64,000 nt of DNA, taken from contig CAZVKN010000006.1 in assembly GCA_964627035.1 (NCBI GenBank), forward strand, positions 55,686-119,685, given 5' to 3'. Within the stretch, counting starts at the first letter, position 1, and each line of letters begins with the position of its first letter. The notes below the pieces were generated by a model. That model was not told the DNA's origin and ran no database searches. It saw only the letters and a program-made list of their open reading frames with translations. Below, in pieces: positions 55,472 to 62,576 of this stretch. The position numbers and the translations under genes were made by a program. Origin of the DNA: CAZVKN01 sp964627035. GTDB lineage: Bacteria > Electryoneota > AABM5-125-24 > Hatepunaeales > Hatepunaeaceae.

Positions 55472-55551
55472 GTCATTGCGAGCACAGCGAAGCAATCTCA
55501 TTGTTAACAAAACAATAGAGATCGCTTCGTCGCTACGCTCCTCGCGATGAC
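55472..55551. repeat. palindromic repeat ('gtcattgcgag' family)
   Basis: The arms GTCATTGCGAG (55472-55482) with AGCGAAGCAATCTC and GAGATCGCTTCGTCGCTACG to CTCGCGATGAC (ending 55551) are imperfect reverse complements. This is a widely seen intergenic repeat type. It lies between the HD gene and purF. Confidence 0.75.
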
Positions 55552-55604
55552 TCACTTATGGGACTGATCCTACAGCCAAAGGAAATCCTAACTGTAATGA
55601 TTTT

Positions 55605-55632
55605 GTAGTCGTAGTTGTCTCAACAACGACAC
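55605..55632. repeat. single hairpin of the 'gtagtcg' repeat family
   Basis: GTCGTAGTTG TCT CAACAACGAC pairs with one mismatch. Only the first half of the two-hairpin unit is present. It lies 50 bases before purF. Confidence 0.6.
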
Positions 55633-55680
55633 AGGTAACAATACCATAATAACGCAAGTAATTTAATTAATAATCATTTA

Positions 55681-57135
55681 ATGACAATCTGTTCAATAAT
55701 CCAATCTGACAGTTTAACTGTGATCGAAGACAAACCAATTGCCAACTGCGGCGTTATAGGGATTTGGGGTCCGGATGAAGCTTCAACATTGGCATACCTT
55801 GGGCTTTACGCGCTCCAGCATCGCGGACAGGAAGCTGCCGGTATTGTTTCAACCGACGGTGACAGCCTATATCGTCACGCAGGAATGGGTTTGGTAGCAG
55901 ATGTGTTCAAGAGGAAAAAGATTTTCACTCAGCTTGCCGGAAAGGCTGCAATAGGTCACAATCGCTACTCCACAACCGGGCTGTCAACGGGGGACAATGT
56001 TCAGCCTCTGCTCGTGAAAGACCGCACCGGACTTATTGCACTGGCTCATAACGGCAATCTGATCAACTATAAGCAGCTCCAAAAATTCCTTGAAGACGAG
56101 GGGTCAATTTTCCGAACCTCTAGCGACAGTGAATTGATCTTGCAACTGCTCGCCCGTTCACACGGTGAGTCGTTGAGTGACCGCCTGTCAGAAGCGCTGC
56201 GAATGGTGCAGGGAGCGTACTCCTTGGTTCTTTTAAGAAAGGATCAACTGATTGCAGCCCGTGATCCGCTTGGATTCAGACCGTTGTGTCTCGGCAGGCT
56301 CGGTGACGGTTGGGTGGTGGCATCTGAGTCGTGTTCGCTTGATTTGATGGGTGCCGAATATGTCAGCGAGGTGGAACCGGGTGAGATGGTGATAGTGAGC
56401 GAAACCGGTATGGAACGGAGGAGTTTTGGTTCATCCGACGAAAAAGCCCACTGCATATTTGAGTTTGTCTATTTCTCCCGACCGGACAGCCGAGTTTTTC
56501 GTGACAACGTGGATAAGACGCGCCGTTATCTCGGTCATGTGCTGGCAAAACATCATCCGGTGCCGGGTGCGGATTTGGTCATGTCGGTTCCGGACTCGTC
56601 CAACACCGCTGCGTTGGGATATGCTCACCGGAGCACTGTTCCGTTTGAGATTGCACTGATCAGAAATCACTATGTCGGCAGGACATTTATCGAGCCTGAG
56701 CAGGGGATGCGCGACTTTGGTGTTAAGGTCAAGTTTAATGCGGTTTCAGGAGTTCTGAAAGGAAAGAAGATCGTATTGGTTGATGATTCTATTGTCAGGG
56801 GAACCACCATTAAAAAGCTGGTGAGAATGATCCGCAATGCCGGAGCGAAAGAGGTGCATATCCGAATCAGTTCACCTCCAATTGTCAACCCTTGTTTCTA
56901 CGGTATGAATTTCCCGACCAAAGAGGAGTTGATAGTAAACAGATTCACAGGAGATATAGAAGCGATACGTCAGTCCATCGAGGCGGACAGTCTTGAGTAT
57001 CTGACGGCTGAAGAGTTGGTCAATGCTGTCCCTCATGACAACGGTCAGGGGTATTGCACTGCCTGTTTTACCGGAAAATATCCAATATCAATAAACGATG
57101 ACAACAGCACGATTAAAGTCAGACAGAAGCAGTAA
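55681..57135 (+). CDS. purF: amidophosphoribosyltransferase
   Basis: PurF makes phosphoribosylamine from PRPP and glutamine, the first step of purine synthesis. The 484-residue protein has a propeptide of about 22 residues before the N-terminal nucleophile Cys in NCGVIGIWG, then LQHRGQEAAGI and GHNRYSTTG. The PRPP loop is IVLVDDSIVRGTT. Cysteines in HCIFEFVYF, NPCFYGMNF and YCTACFTGK match the [4Fe-4S] ligands of the Bacillus-type enzyme, so this is the iron-sulfur, propeptide-bearing form. The UbiA-type gene starts inside its 3' end (38-base overlap). Confidence 0.97.
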   Translation: MTICSIIQSDSLTVIEDKPIANCGVIGIWGPDEASTLAYLGLYALQHRGQEAAGIVSTDGDSLYRHAGMGLVADVFKRKKIFTQLAGKAAIGHNRYSTTGLSTGDNVQPLLVKDRTGLIALAHNGNLINYKQLQKFLEDEGSIFRTSSDSELILQLLARSHGESLSDRLSEALRMVQGAYSLVLLRKDQLIAARDPLGFRPLCLGRLGDGWVVASESCSLDLMGAEYVSEVEPGEMVIVSETGMERRSFGSSDEKAHCIFEFVYFSRPDSRVFRDNVDKTRRYLGHVLAKHHPVPGADLVMSVPDSSNTAALGYAHRSTVPFEIALIRNHYVGRTFIEPEQGMRDFGVKVKFNAVSGVLKGKKIVLVDDSIVRGTTIKKLVRMIRNAGAKEVHIRISSPPIVNPCFYGMNFPTKEELIVNRFTGDIEAIRQSIEADSLEYLTAEELVNAVPHDNGQGYCTACFTGKYPISINDDNSTIKVRQKQ

Positions 57136-58075
57136 CATAGCAGAGGTGCAGTGGGGAGGAAGCAGGGCTGTTCGATTTTTCGACTCACTGTTTGTGCTCA
57201 GACCGACGCTGATGTTTCCCTTGTGGACGATGACACTCTGCGGACATCATCTGTCTCCGTCGGCGATCAGTTTGACTATTGCGCAATGGCTGCTGCTGTC
57301 TCTGTCGATCTCTTCTCTGTTCGGTTTGGTCTATCTCATAAATCAGTTCCGCGATAGAGAGAGCGACAAGCTGAACGGAAAGCTGCATTTGGTGTCATCT
57401 GCCATTCTAAGTAAGAGACAACTGACTGCTGAACTGATAATCTTATCCTCTTTTATGATCACCGGTCTGTTTTTCGCGGGATTCCAGCATCTTTATCTCT
57501 TAATTGCCGTAATATTTCTTATTGCCGGGATTATCTATAACTATACACCGCTGGCATTGGAGCAAAATCCGGTCGGTGGAATAATTTCAGGTGTTATCGG
57601 TGGTTGGCTGTTGCTTCATCTCGGTGGAATGATCTCAGGTGGGTCTCTTTCATTGATGCGGGAGGCCCCTTATGTCATTGCATTTACTTCGGCATGCGTG
57701 TTAACAGGATTGTTGGATCACATCGGTGACAGGCAAGCCGGTAAAATGACATTCACTGTTGTTTATGGAACTCAGGCGACAATTGCCTTCGGTGTCGTCG
57801 GTTTGATCTTGACGGGGGTATTGGGAGCATACAATCAGGATTGGGTAATTCTTTTGCCTGCACTGGCATCTCTGCCTATCCTGATAGCAGCTCTAATTCG
57901 GAAATCGGTGGTTTTGGCTGTTCAAGCAAATAAGGCAGCAATATTTCTGCTGTCAATCATGGTGGGGTTGCATTACCCTCTCTATCTCGTTACAATTGTG
58001 TTGTATTATCTGTTTGCCAAATGGTATCATCGTCAGAGATTTAATATGGATTATCCGAATTTTATGGCGGAGTAG
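57098..58075 (+). CDS. UbiA-family prenyltransferase
   Basis: A 325-residue integral membrane protein with about eight helices. Both Mg-prenyl-diphosphate motifs are present: NQFRDRESD (N-x3-D-x3-D) near residue 84 and DHIGDRQAGK (D-x3-D-x3-GK type) near 207. UbiA enzymes attach an isoprenoid chain to an aromatic or other acceptor. The gene is followed by a ferredoxin and a geranylgeranyl-reductase-like flavoprotein, suggesting the three make and partly saturate a prenylated lipid or quinone. The acceptor is unknown. ATG 57098 lies within purF; a later Met (MFPLWTM, about residue 39) is another possible start. Confidence 0.88.
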   Translation: MTTARLKSDRSSNIAEVQWGGSRAVRFFDSLFVLRPTLMFPLWTMTLCGHHLSPSAISLTIAQWLLLSLSISSLFGLVYLINQFRDRESDKLNGKLHLVSSAILSKRQLTAELIILSSFMITGLFFAGFQHLYLLIAVIFLIAGIIYNYTPLALEQNPVGGIISGVIGGWLLLHLGGMISGGSLSLMREAPYVIAFTSACVLTGLLDHIGDRQAGKMTFTVVYGTQATIAFGVVGLILTGVLGAYNQDWVILLPALASLPILIAALIRKSVVLAVQANKAAIFLLSIMVGLHYPLYLVTIVLYYLFAKWYHRQRFNMDYPNFMAE

Positions 58076-58082
58076 AGGATTA

Positions 58083-58162
58083 ACCACAAAGTCACCAAGA
58101 CTCTAAGAAGAGAAGAATAAGATTTGTTTTTGTATTCTTGGTGACTTGGTGTCTTGGTGGTG
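58083..58162. repeat. palindromic repeat ('ccacaaagtcaccaag' family)
   Basis: ACCACAAAGTCACCAAGACT and, at the other end, TTGGTGACTTGGTGTCTTGG followed by tggt pair imperfectly around an A/T-rich centre. It is a relative of the repeat at 29493-29574. Confidence 0.75.
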
Positions 58163-58187
58163 AAAATCTTATATCTGGAAATAATTA

Positions 58188-58445
58188 ATGTATAAAATAA
58201 AAGCCCGCTTGGATATAACTGCGGATCCGCCTGTTTTGGCAGAGATGAAGCAATGCGATCTGTGCGGAGCGTGTGTTGGGATATGTCCTCCAAACTGCAT
58301 TACCATGACTGAGCGTTTGATAAGTGTTGACACTGACGAATGCATCAAGTGTGGTTTCTGTCTTCCTGCCTGTCCTGTCGGTGCACTTAGCTGGAACGAA
58401 ATTCAGATAAAACCCTCAAACGGAAACGGGCAGGGGGTTCAGTGA
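58188..58445 (+). CDS. 2x[4Fe-4S] ferredoxin
   Basis: An 85-residue ferredoxin with two complete cysteine motifs, CDLCGACVGICPPNC and CIKCGFCLPACPVG, each expected to bind a [4Fe-4S] cluster. Its stop overlaps the GTG start of the next gene, a flavin-dependent prenyl reductase, so it is the likely electron donor to that enzyme. Confidence 0.95.
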   Translation: MYKIKARLDITADPPVLAEMKQCDLCGACVGICPPNCITMTERLISVDTDECIKCGFCLPACPVGALSWNEIQIKPSNGNGQGVQ

Positions 58446-59617
58446 AAAAAATTGAATATGATGTAATAGTCGTCGGAGGAGGTCCTGCCGGATCAATGGC
58501 GGCAAAGTCAGCCGCTGGTAAAGGTGCTAAGACAGTTCTGCTTGAGCGTGACCCTAATATAGGTCTTCCCGTTCGTTGTGGTGAGGGGATCTCCGTTCGC
58601 AATGTGAGCCGGTTCGTTAAAGTTGACCCTCGTTGGGTGACAGCCGAAATTGACGGTATGATCATGTATTCGCCGGACGGGACTGCTATCAGAGTGATCG
58701 AAGATAACCAGATGGGTGTGATCCTCGAGCGTGTGCTTTTCGACCGCTACCTTGCTGAACAGGCTGCTGAAGCAGGTGCAGAGACGTACACCCGATGTGA
58801 TGTTGAAGGACTGATCATTAACGAAGGTGTGATTGAGGGTGTCTATTACCGGAGGTATGGTGAGGTTCATGAGCTGCGTGCAAGAGTGATAATCGGCGCA
58901 GACGGGGTTGAGTCTCGTGTTGGCAGATGGGCTGGGATCAAAACCCAGATTCTGCCGAGAGATCTTGAGTCCGGCTATCAAAAAACATTGACAAACATTG
59001 ACTATGATCACCTGAACTGCCACTTTTACTTTGGGAATGAAGTTGCTCCCGGTGGCTACCTATGGATTTTTCCGAAAGGCGAGCGAACCGCCGGAGTCGG
59101 TCTCGGTGTTGAAGTCAAAAGATGCAGCCCCGGTCAGGCGTATCAACTGCTCGACGATTGGATAAAGTATCATTTCGGCAATCCGGCGGTTATTGCTGAA
59201 TTAGCGGGAGGAATCCCGTGTGCAAAGCCTCTGAAACAGCCGTTTGCTGACGGAATTCTGCTTGCGGGGGATGCAGCTCGGCACTGCAACCCACTGACCG
59301 GTGGCGGTATTTACACGGCTATGGTCTCGGGTTATTTTGCTGGGATCACCGCCGCAGATGCAGTTGCAAAGGGGGATGTTTCTGTAGGTTACCTGAAGAA
59401 ATTCCATAGGCTGATTGATAAGGACATTCTAACAGTGCATAAGCGTGCCTACAAACTGGCATCTGCGGTGGGTAAGCTCACCGACGAGAACTTCAACGAT
59501 ACGGCTCATGCGCTTCAGGCTATACCGCCGGAAGAGAGGACGCTTAAAAATATATTCCTGAAAGGATTGGTTTCACAGCCAAAGTTAGTTGTTGATATTC
59601 TGAAGGCATTCGTCTAA
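58442..59617 (+). CDS. geranylgeranyl reductase family flavoprotein
   Basis: A 391-residue FAD enzyme of the family that reduces isoprenoid double bonds in chlorophyll, archaeal lipids or menaquinone. The FAD dinucleotide fold is VIVVGGGPAGSMAAKSAA, followed by LERDPNIGLPVRCGEGIS, with the Cys typical of the family, GADGVESRVGRWAG, and LLAGDAARHCNPLTGGGIYTAM split around the second FAD motif. The start is GTG 58442. Pairing with a ferredoxin and a UbiA gene points to saturation of a prenyl side chain on a quinone or lipid; this is inference. Confidence 0.9.
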   Translation: MKKIEYDVIVVGGGPAGSMAAKSAAGKGAKTVLLERDPNIGLPVRCGEGISVRNVSRFVKVDPRWVTAEIDGMIMYSPDGTAIRVIEDNQMGVILERVLFDRYLAEQAAEAGAETYTRCDVEGLIINEGVIEGVYYRRYGEVHELRARVIIGADGVESRVGRWAGIKTQILPRDLESGYQKTLTNIDYDHLNCHFYFGNEVAPGGYLWIFPKGERTAGVGLGVEVKRCSPGQAYQLLDDWIKYHFGNPAVIAELAGGIPCAKPLKQPFADGILLAGDAARHCNPLTGGGIYTAMVSGYFAGITAADAVAKGDVSVGYLKKFHRLIDKDILTVHKRAYKLASAVGKLTDENFNDTAHALQAIPPEERTLKNIFLKGLVSQPKLVVDILKAFV

Positions 59618-59639
59618 CAAGGTGTAAATAGGTTTTTGT

Positions 59640-59800
59640 GGAGCATGGATTTTCTAATCCATGAGTATGTCCGATAATACGAATTGCCCTGCTGTCAGGT
59701 CGCCGTACCTGACAGCACCTAATTGGTATTTTGTAAGTTAGGCTGTCAACCGCGGCGGGTTGACAGCGAGTTGTTTTTATTCTTGGACAGACTTCCATGC
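59640..59800. repeat. palindromic repeat split by MITE-like copy E
   Basis: The left part has GCATGGATT TTCT AATCCATG (59643-59663) and the right part starts TCCATGC (59794). Removing the insert and one TCCATG restores GCATGGATT TTCT AATCCATGC, a perfect hairpin. The rest of the 319-base gap 59618-59936 shows no gene. Confidence 0.72.
59664..59793 (-). mobile_element. MITE-like element, copy E (130 bp)
   Basis: In the same orientation as copy D. The ends AGTATGTCCGATAATA and the complement of AGTCTGTCCAAGAATA pair with three mismatches. It is flanked on both sides by TCCATG (59658-59663 and 59794-59799), a 6-bp direct repeat. Both hairpins are intact (GCTGTCAGGT/ACCTGACAGC and GCTGTCAAC/GTTGACAGC). 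Confidence 0.8.
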
Positions 59801-59936
59801 TTTACTGACAGGTTGTGTCAGCAATCCCCTTTTGCATAAAAAGGTGTAATAGTAGGGTAAAATCATTCAACAGACGGTATCGGGTCGGTCACTCCCTCAA
59901 GCTCGCAAGAGTAGGTTTTTAGCCGAGCTGACATTA

Positions 59937-60491
59937 TTGCCAAATCTGATCTCGATAGGGCGGATAATATTGATTATTCCGACCTGTCTGCTTTATCCGA
60001 GCAGCTCTCCGGCGGCTTACTGGACGGTGGTGGCACTGCTGTTTTTGTCCTATCTTTCGGATTATGCTGACGGCTATTTTGCGCGCAAACTGCATCAGAC
60101 TTCGCGGCTCGGACTGATACTGGATCCGGTCGCGGACAAATTGTGGTCGGTGACAATGATCTCCTTACTGGTGATGTTCCGCAGCTTTCCGCTGTGGGTT
60201 GCCTTGGTGATTGTGCTGCGTGACGTCCTGATACTATTTATTAATGGAAGAATGCTTCGACGCATCGGTAAAGTGATGCCTTCGGATAATGTTGGCAGGA
60301 CATACATGATCGTACTCGGCATGATGATTATCGGGATGACGATGTATTTCCCCGGTATGATTTACATCGGATACATCCTGACTATCTTTGCGGTGGTCAC
60401 GCTCGGGCGTTATTACTTTCGCGCTCGAAGCTGGGTGAATGAATCGTTAAGCTCAACCGGATCTGACGTTGAATTAGAGGAAGTCACATGA
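59937..60491 (+). CDS. pgsA: CDP-alcohol phosphatidyltransferase (PgsA-like)
   Basis: A 184-residue membrane enzyme of the CDP-alcohol phosphatidyltransferase family, most like phosphatidylglycerophosphate synthase, which uses CDP-diacylglycerol from CdsA. The catalytic motif is complete: SDYADGYFARKLHQTSRLG then LILDPVADK (D-x2-DG-x2-AR-x8-G-x3-D-x3-D). The start is taken as TTG at 59937, giving LPNLISIGRIILIP, the usual N-terminus; upstream codons are open but contain no ATG or GTG. It overlaps cysS by four bases. Another CDP-alcohol specificity cannot be excluded. Confidence 0.88.
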   Translation: MPNLISIGRIILIIPTCLLYPSSSPAAYWTVVALLFLSYLSDYADGYFARKLHQTSRLGLILDPVADKLWSVTMISLLVMFRSFPLWVALVIVLRDVLILFINGRMLRRIGKVMPSDNVGRTYMIVLGMMIIGMTMYFPGMIYIGYILTIFAVVTLGRYYFRARSWVNESLSSTGSDVELEEVT

Positions 60492-61903
60492 GAATATACG
60501 ATACCAGACAGAGGCGAAAGGTTGAATTTGAGCCCATTAAGCCGGGGATTGTTAAACTGTACACCTGTGGACCGACAGTCTATGCTGATGCTCATATCGG
60601 GAATATGCGCACCTACATGTTTGAGGATCTTCTCCGGCGCACTCTGATCTACTTCGGATACGAGGTCACTCAGGTTATGAACCTGACAGACATTGATGAT
60701 AAAACAATTCGGCAGGCTCGGCTGAATAAGGTACCTCTCAAAGAAATAACGGATCCGATAATTGAAGGATTTTTTAGTGATCTCGATACACTGAAAATCC
60801 AGCGAGCGGAGTACTACACTCCGGCAACAGAACATATTGGTGACATGATAAGGCTGATCCAAACTCTACTCGACAAGGGCTATGCCTATCAAGCTGATAA
60901 CAATGTCTATTTCAGCGTTGAAAAATTCAGTGAGTACGGCAAGCTCTCCGGTATGAGACTGGACAGGTTAGCCCGTGGCGTCAGGATTGATGCGGATGAG
61001 TATGATGATAAGGAGAGCTTTCGTGATTTTGCGTTATGGAAAGGTTGGGATGAAGATGATGGGGATATCGGTTGGGAAGCTCCGTTTGGGAAAGGTCGTC
61101 CGGGTTGGCACATTGAATGTTCTGCGATGTCAATGAAGTATTTGGGTGAAGAGTTTGATCTGCATACAGGCGGCATTGACAATAAATTCCCTCATCACGA
61201 GAATGAGATTGCTCAGAGTGTAGCAGCTACAGGTAAAGGATTTGTCCGTTATTGGATGCACTCTGCACACCTCAAAATCAATGAAGAAAAGATGTCCAAG
61301 TCTATGCAGAACTTCTTCACTCTGCGTGATCTGCTTGAAATGGGACACCCGGCGCGTGCGATCAGGTACGTTTTATTGACAACTCATTATCGTCAGACTT
61401 TGAGTTTCAGTGATGAAGCTGTTGATTCAGCGATTGCTTCCCTTGAGCGATTGGATACGTTGCATAGATCCGCCAATTCAGCAACCGGTGAGGGTGAGGT
61501 TCGCAATGACCTGCAACAGGCAATCAATAATACCCGTGAAAAGTTTTCCGAATCGTTAGCGGATGATTTGGGAATAGCCGGTAGCATGGCAGTTTTGTTT
61601 GATTTTGTGTCGGCAGTTCATCGAATGGAGCAGGATTTCTCGTTGAATGGATCCGAAGGCACGGCTATCAGACAGTTGTGGCAGAATGTGGACCAAGTTC
61701 TCGGTTTATTGATTACTGAAGTAGACCTGCCTTCTGAAATTGAGGATGCAGTTCGCTGCCGGATCCGCATGCGTGACGAGCGTAATTTCGCAGAATCGGA
61801 CAGAATACGTGATGAAGTAGCCCTTAAAGGGTATCAACTGGAAGACTCAAAGGGTGAAACTGTGGTAGTTTGGGGACAAGGTCATAAAATCGTCACCCTG
61901 TAG
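60488..61903 (+). CDS. cysS: cysteinyl-tRNA synthetase
   Basis: CysS charges tRNA-Cys. The 471-residue length is typical. The class I signature is CGPTVYADAHIGNMRTY (HIGN in place of HIGH), with the zinc ligands Cys in YTCGP and GWHIECSAM and the His/Glu of HHENEIAQS. KMSKSMQNFFTLRDLL is the second signature. The anticodon-binding C-terminal part ends GYQLEDSKGETVV. ATG overlaps the pgsA stop. Confidence 0.97.
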   Translation: MRIYDTRQRRKVEFEPIKPGIVKLYTCGPTVYADAHIGNMRTYMFEDLLRRTLIYFGYEVTQVMNLTDIDDKTIRQARLNKVPLKEITDPIIEGFFSDLDTLKIQRAEYYTPATEHIGDMIRLIQTLLDKGYAYQADNNVYFSVEKFSEYGKLSGMRLDRLARGVRIDADEYDDKESFRDFALWKGWDEDDGDIGWEAPFGKGRPGWHIECSAMSMKYLGEEFDLHTGGIDNKFPHHENEIAQSVAATGKGFVRYWMHSAHLKINEEKMSKSMQNFFTLRDLLEMGHPARAIRYVLLTTHYRQTLSFSDEAVDSAIASLERLDTLHRSANSATGEGEVRNDLQQAINNTREKFSESLADDLGIAGSMAVLFDFVSAVHRMEQDFSLNGSEGTAIRQLWQNVDQVLGLLITEVDLPSEIEDAVRCRIRMRDERNFAESDRIRDEVALKGYQLEDSKGETVVVWGQGHKIVTL

Positions 61904-61914
61904 TTACAAAGCTC

Positions 61915-61942
61915 TTGACAACTGAATATTTTGTCTTATATT
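61915..61942 (+). promoter_or_regulatory. strong sigma70-type promoter for the tRNA-tuf operon
   Basis: TTGACA (61915-61920, perfect -35) is followed after 16 bases by TATATT (61937-61942, five of six). It ends 11 bases before the first base of tRNA-Thr, a typical distance for a stable-RNA promoter. Confidence 0.82.
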
Positions 61943-61953
61943 AGTGTGGATAT

Positions 61954-62026
61954 GCTGGCGTAGCTCAGTTGGTAGAGCAGCTGATTTGTAATCAGCAGGT
62001 CGGGGGTTCAAGTCCCTTCGCCAGCT
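61954..62026 (+). tRNA. tRNA-Thr (anticodon TGT)
   Basis: The acceptor stem GCTGGCG pairs with CGCCAGC. D-loop TAGCTCAGTTGGTAGAGC, anticodon arm GCTGA TTTGTAA TCAGC with anticodon TGT, and T-arm GGGGGTTCAAGTCCC follow in order. CCA is not encoded. First gene of the operon. Confidence 0.97.
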
Positions 62027-62034
62027 CTGCGCCA

Positions 62035-62143
62035 GGGAAGAATTTCGCGCAAAGACCGCAGAGTATCGCAGAGCACGCGAAGCATTTTTATAATAAATCT
62101 TCTTTGTGAGCTTCGCGGTACTCTGCGTCCTTTGCGTGAGGTA
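62035..62143. repeat. palindromic repeat between tRNA-Thr and tRNA-Tyr
   Basis: CGCGCAAAGACCGCAGAGTA at the left pairs imperfectly with TACTCTGCGTCCTTTGCGTG at the right around an A/T-rich centre. It fills almost the whole spacer between the two tRNA genes. Confidence 0.75.
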
Positions 62144-62145
62144 TC

Positions 62146-62228
62146 GGGGAGATGCCCGAGTGGTCAAAGGGAGCAGACTGTAAATCTGCCGGCTGATGCC
62201 TACGGAGGTTCAAACCCTCCTCTCCCCA
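62146..62228 (+). tRNA. tRNA-Tyr (anticodon GTA)
   Basis: The acceptor GGGGAGA pairs with TCTCCCC. Anticodon arm GCAGA CTGTAAA TCTGC gives GTA. A long variable arm (CCGGCTGATGCCTACGG region) and T-arm GGAGGTTCAAACCCTCC are present. CCA is not encoded. Confidence 0.96.
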
Positions 62229-62342
62229 CTGAGTTTCTCACGCAGAGAACGCTAAGTACAGCAAAGTTCGCGAAGAGATCTAATAGCAAGGAAAAATCTT
62301 CTTTGCGGTCTCTGCGGTACTTCGTGAGCTTTGCGTGAGACA
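62229..62342. repeat. palindromic repeat between tRNA-Tyr and tRNA-Gly
   Basis: TCTCACGCAGAGAACGCTAA at the left pairs imperfectly with the right arm ending GCTTTGCGTGAGA. It is a second, diverged member of the family of the preceding tRNA spacer and again fills the spacer. Confidence 0.75.
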
Positions 62343-62352
62343 AGTGTTTTTT

Positions 62353-62429
<77 letters not shown>

Positions 62430-62431
62430 TC

Positions 62432-62504
<73 letters not shown>

Positions 62505-62576
62505 CGGAGTGAATGAAATTCCGGCAATTTAGTCGGTTGTTAAGTATAATGCATTTCCTTATAAGAGGAATAAATA

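Noticed and set aside
4347..59793. Possible CRISPR interpretation of the repeated palindromes
   Set aside because: Copies are tens of kilobases apart in both orientations, with no spacer array or cas genes.
61904..62167. Minus-strand 87-residue frame with DLNPRPADYKSAALPTELRQ
   Set aside because: This peptide is the well-known antisense translation of a tRNA gene; it lies over tRNA-Thr (61954-62026).
62545..62550. TATAAT before tuf as a separate promoter
   Set aside because: No acceptable -35 box at the right distance; mentioned under tuf only.
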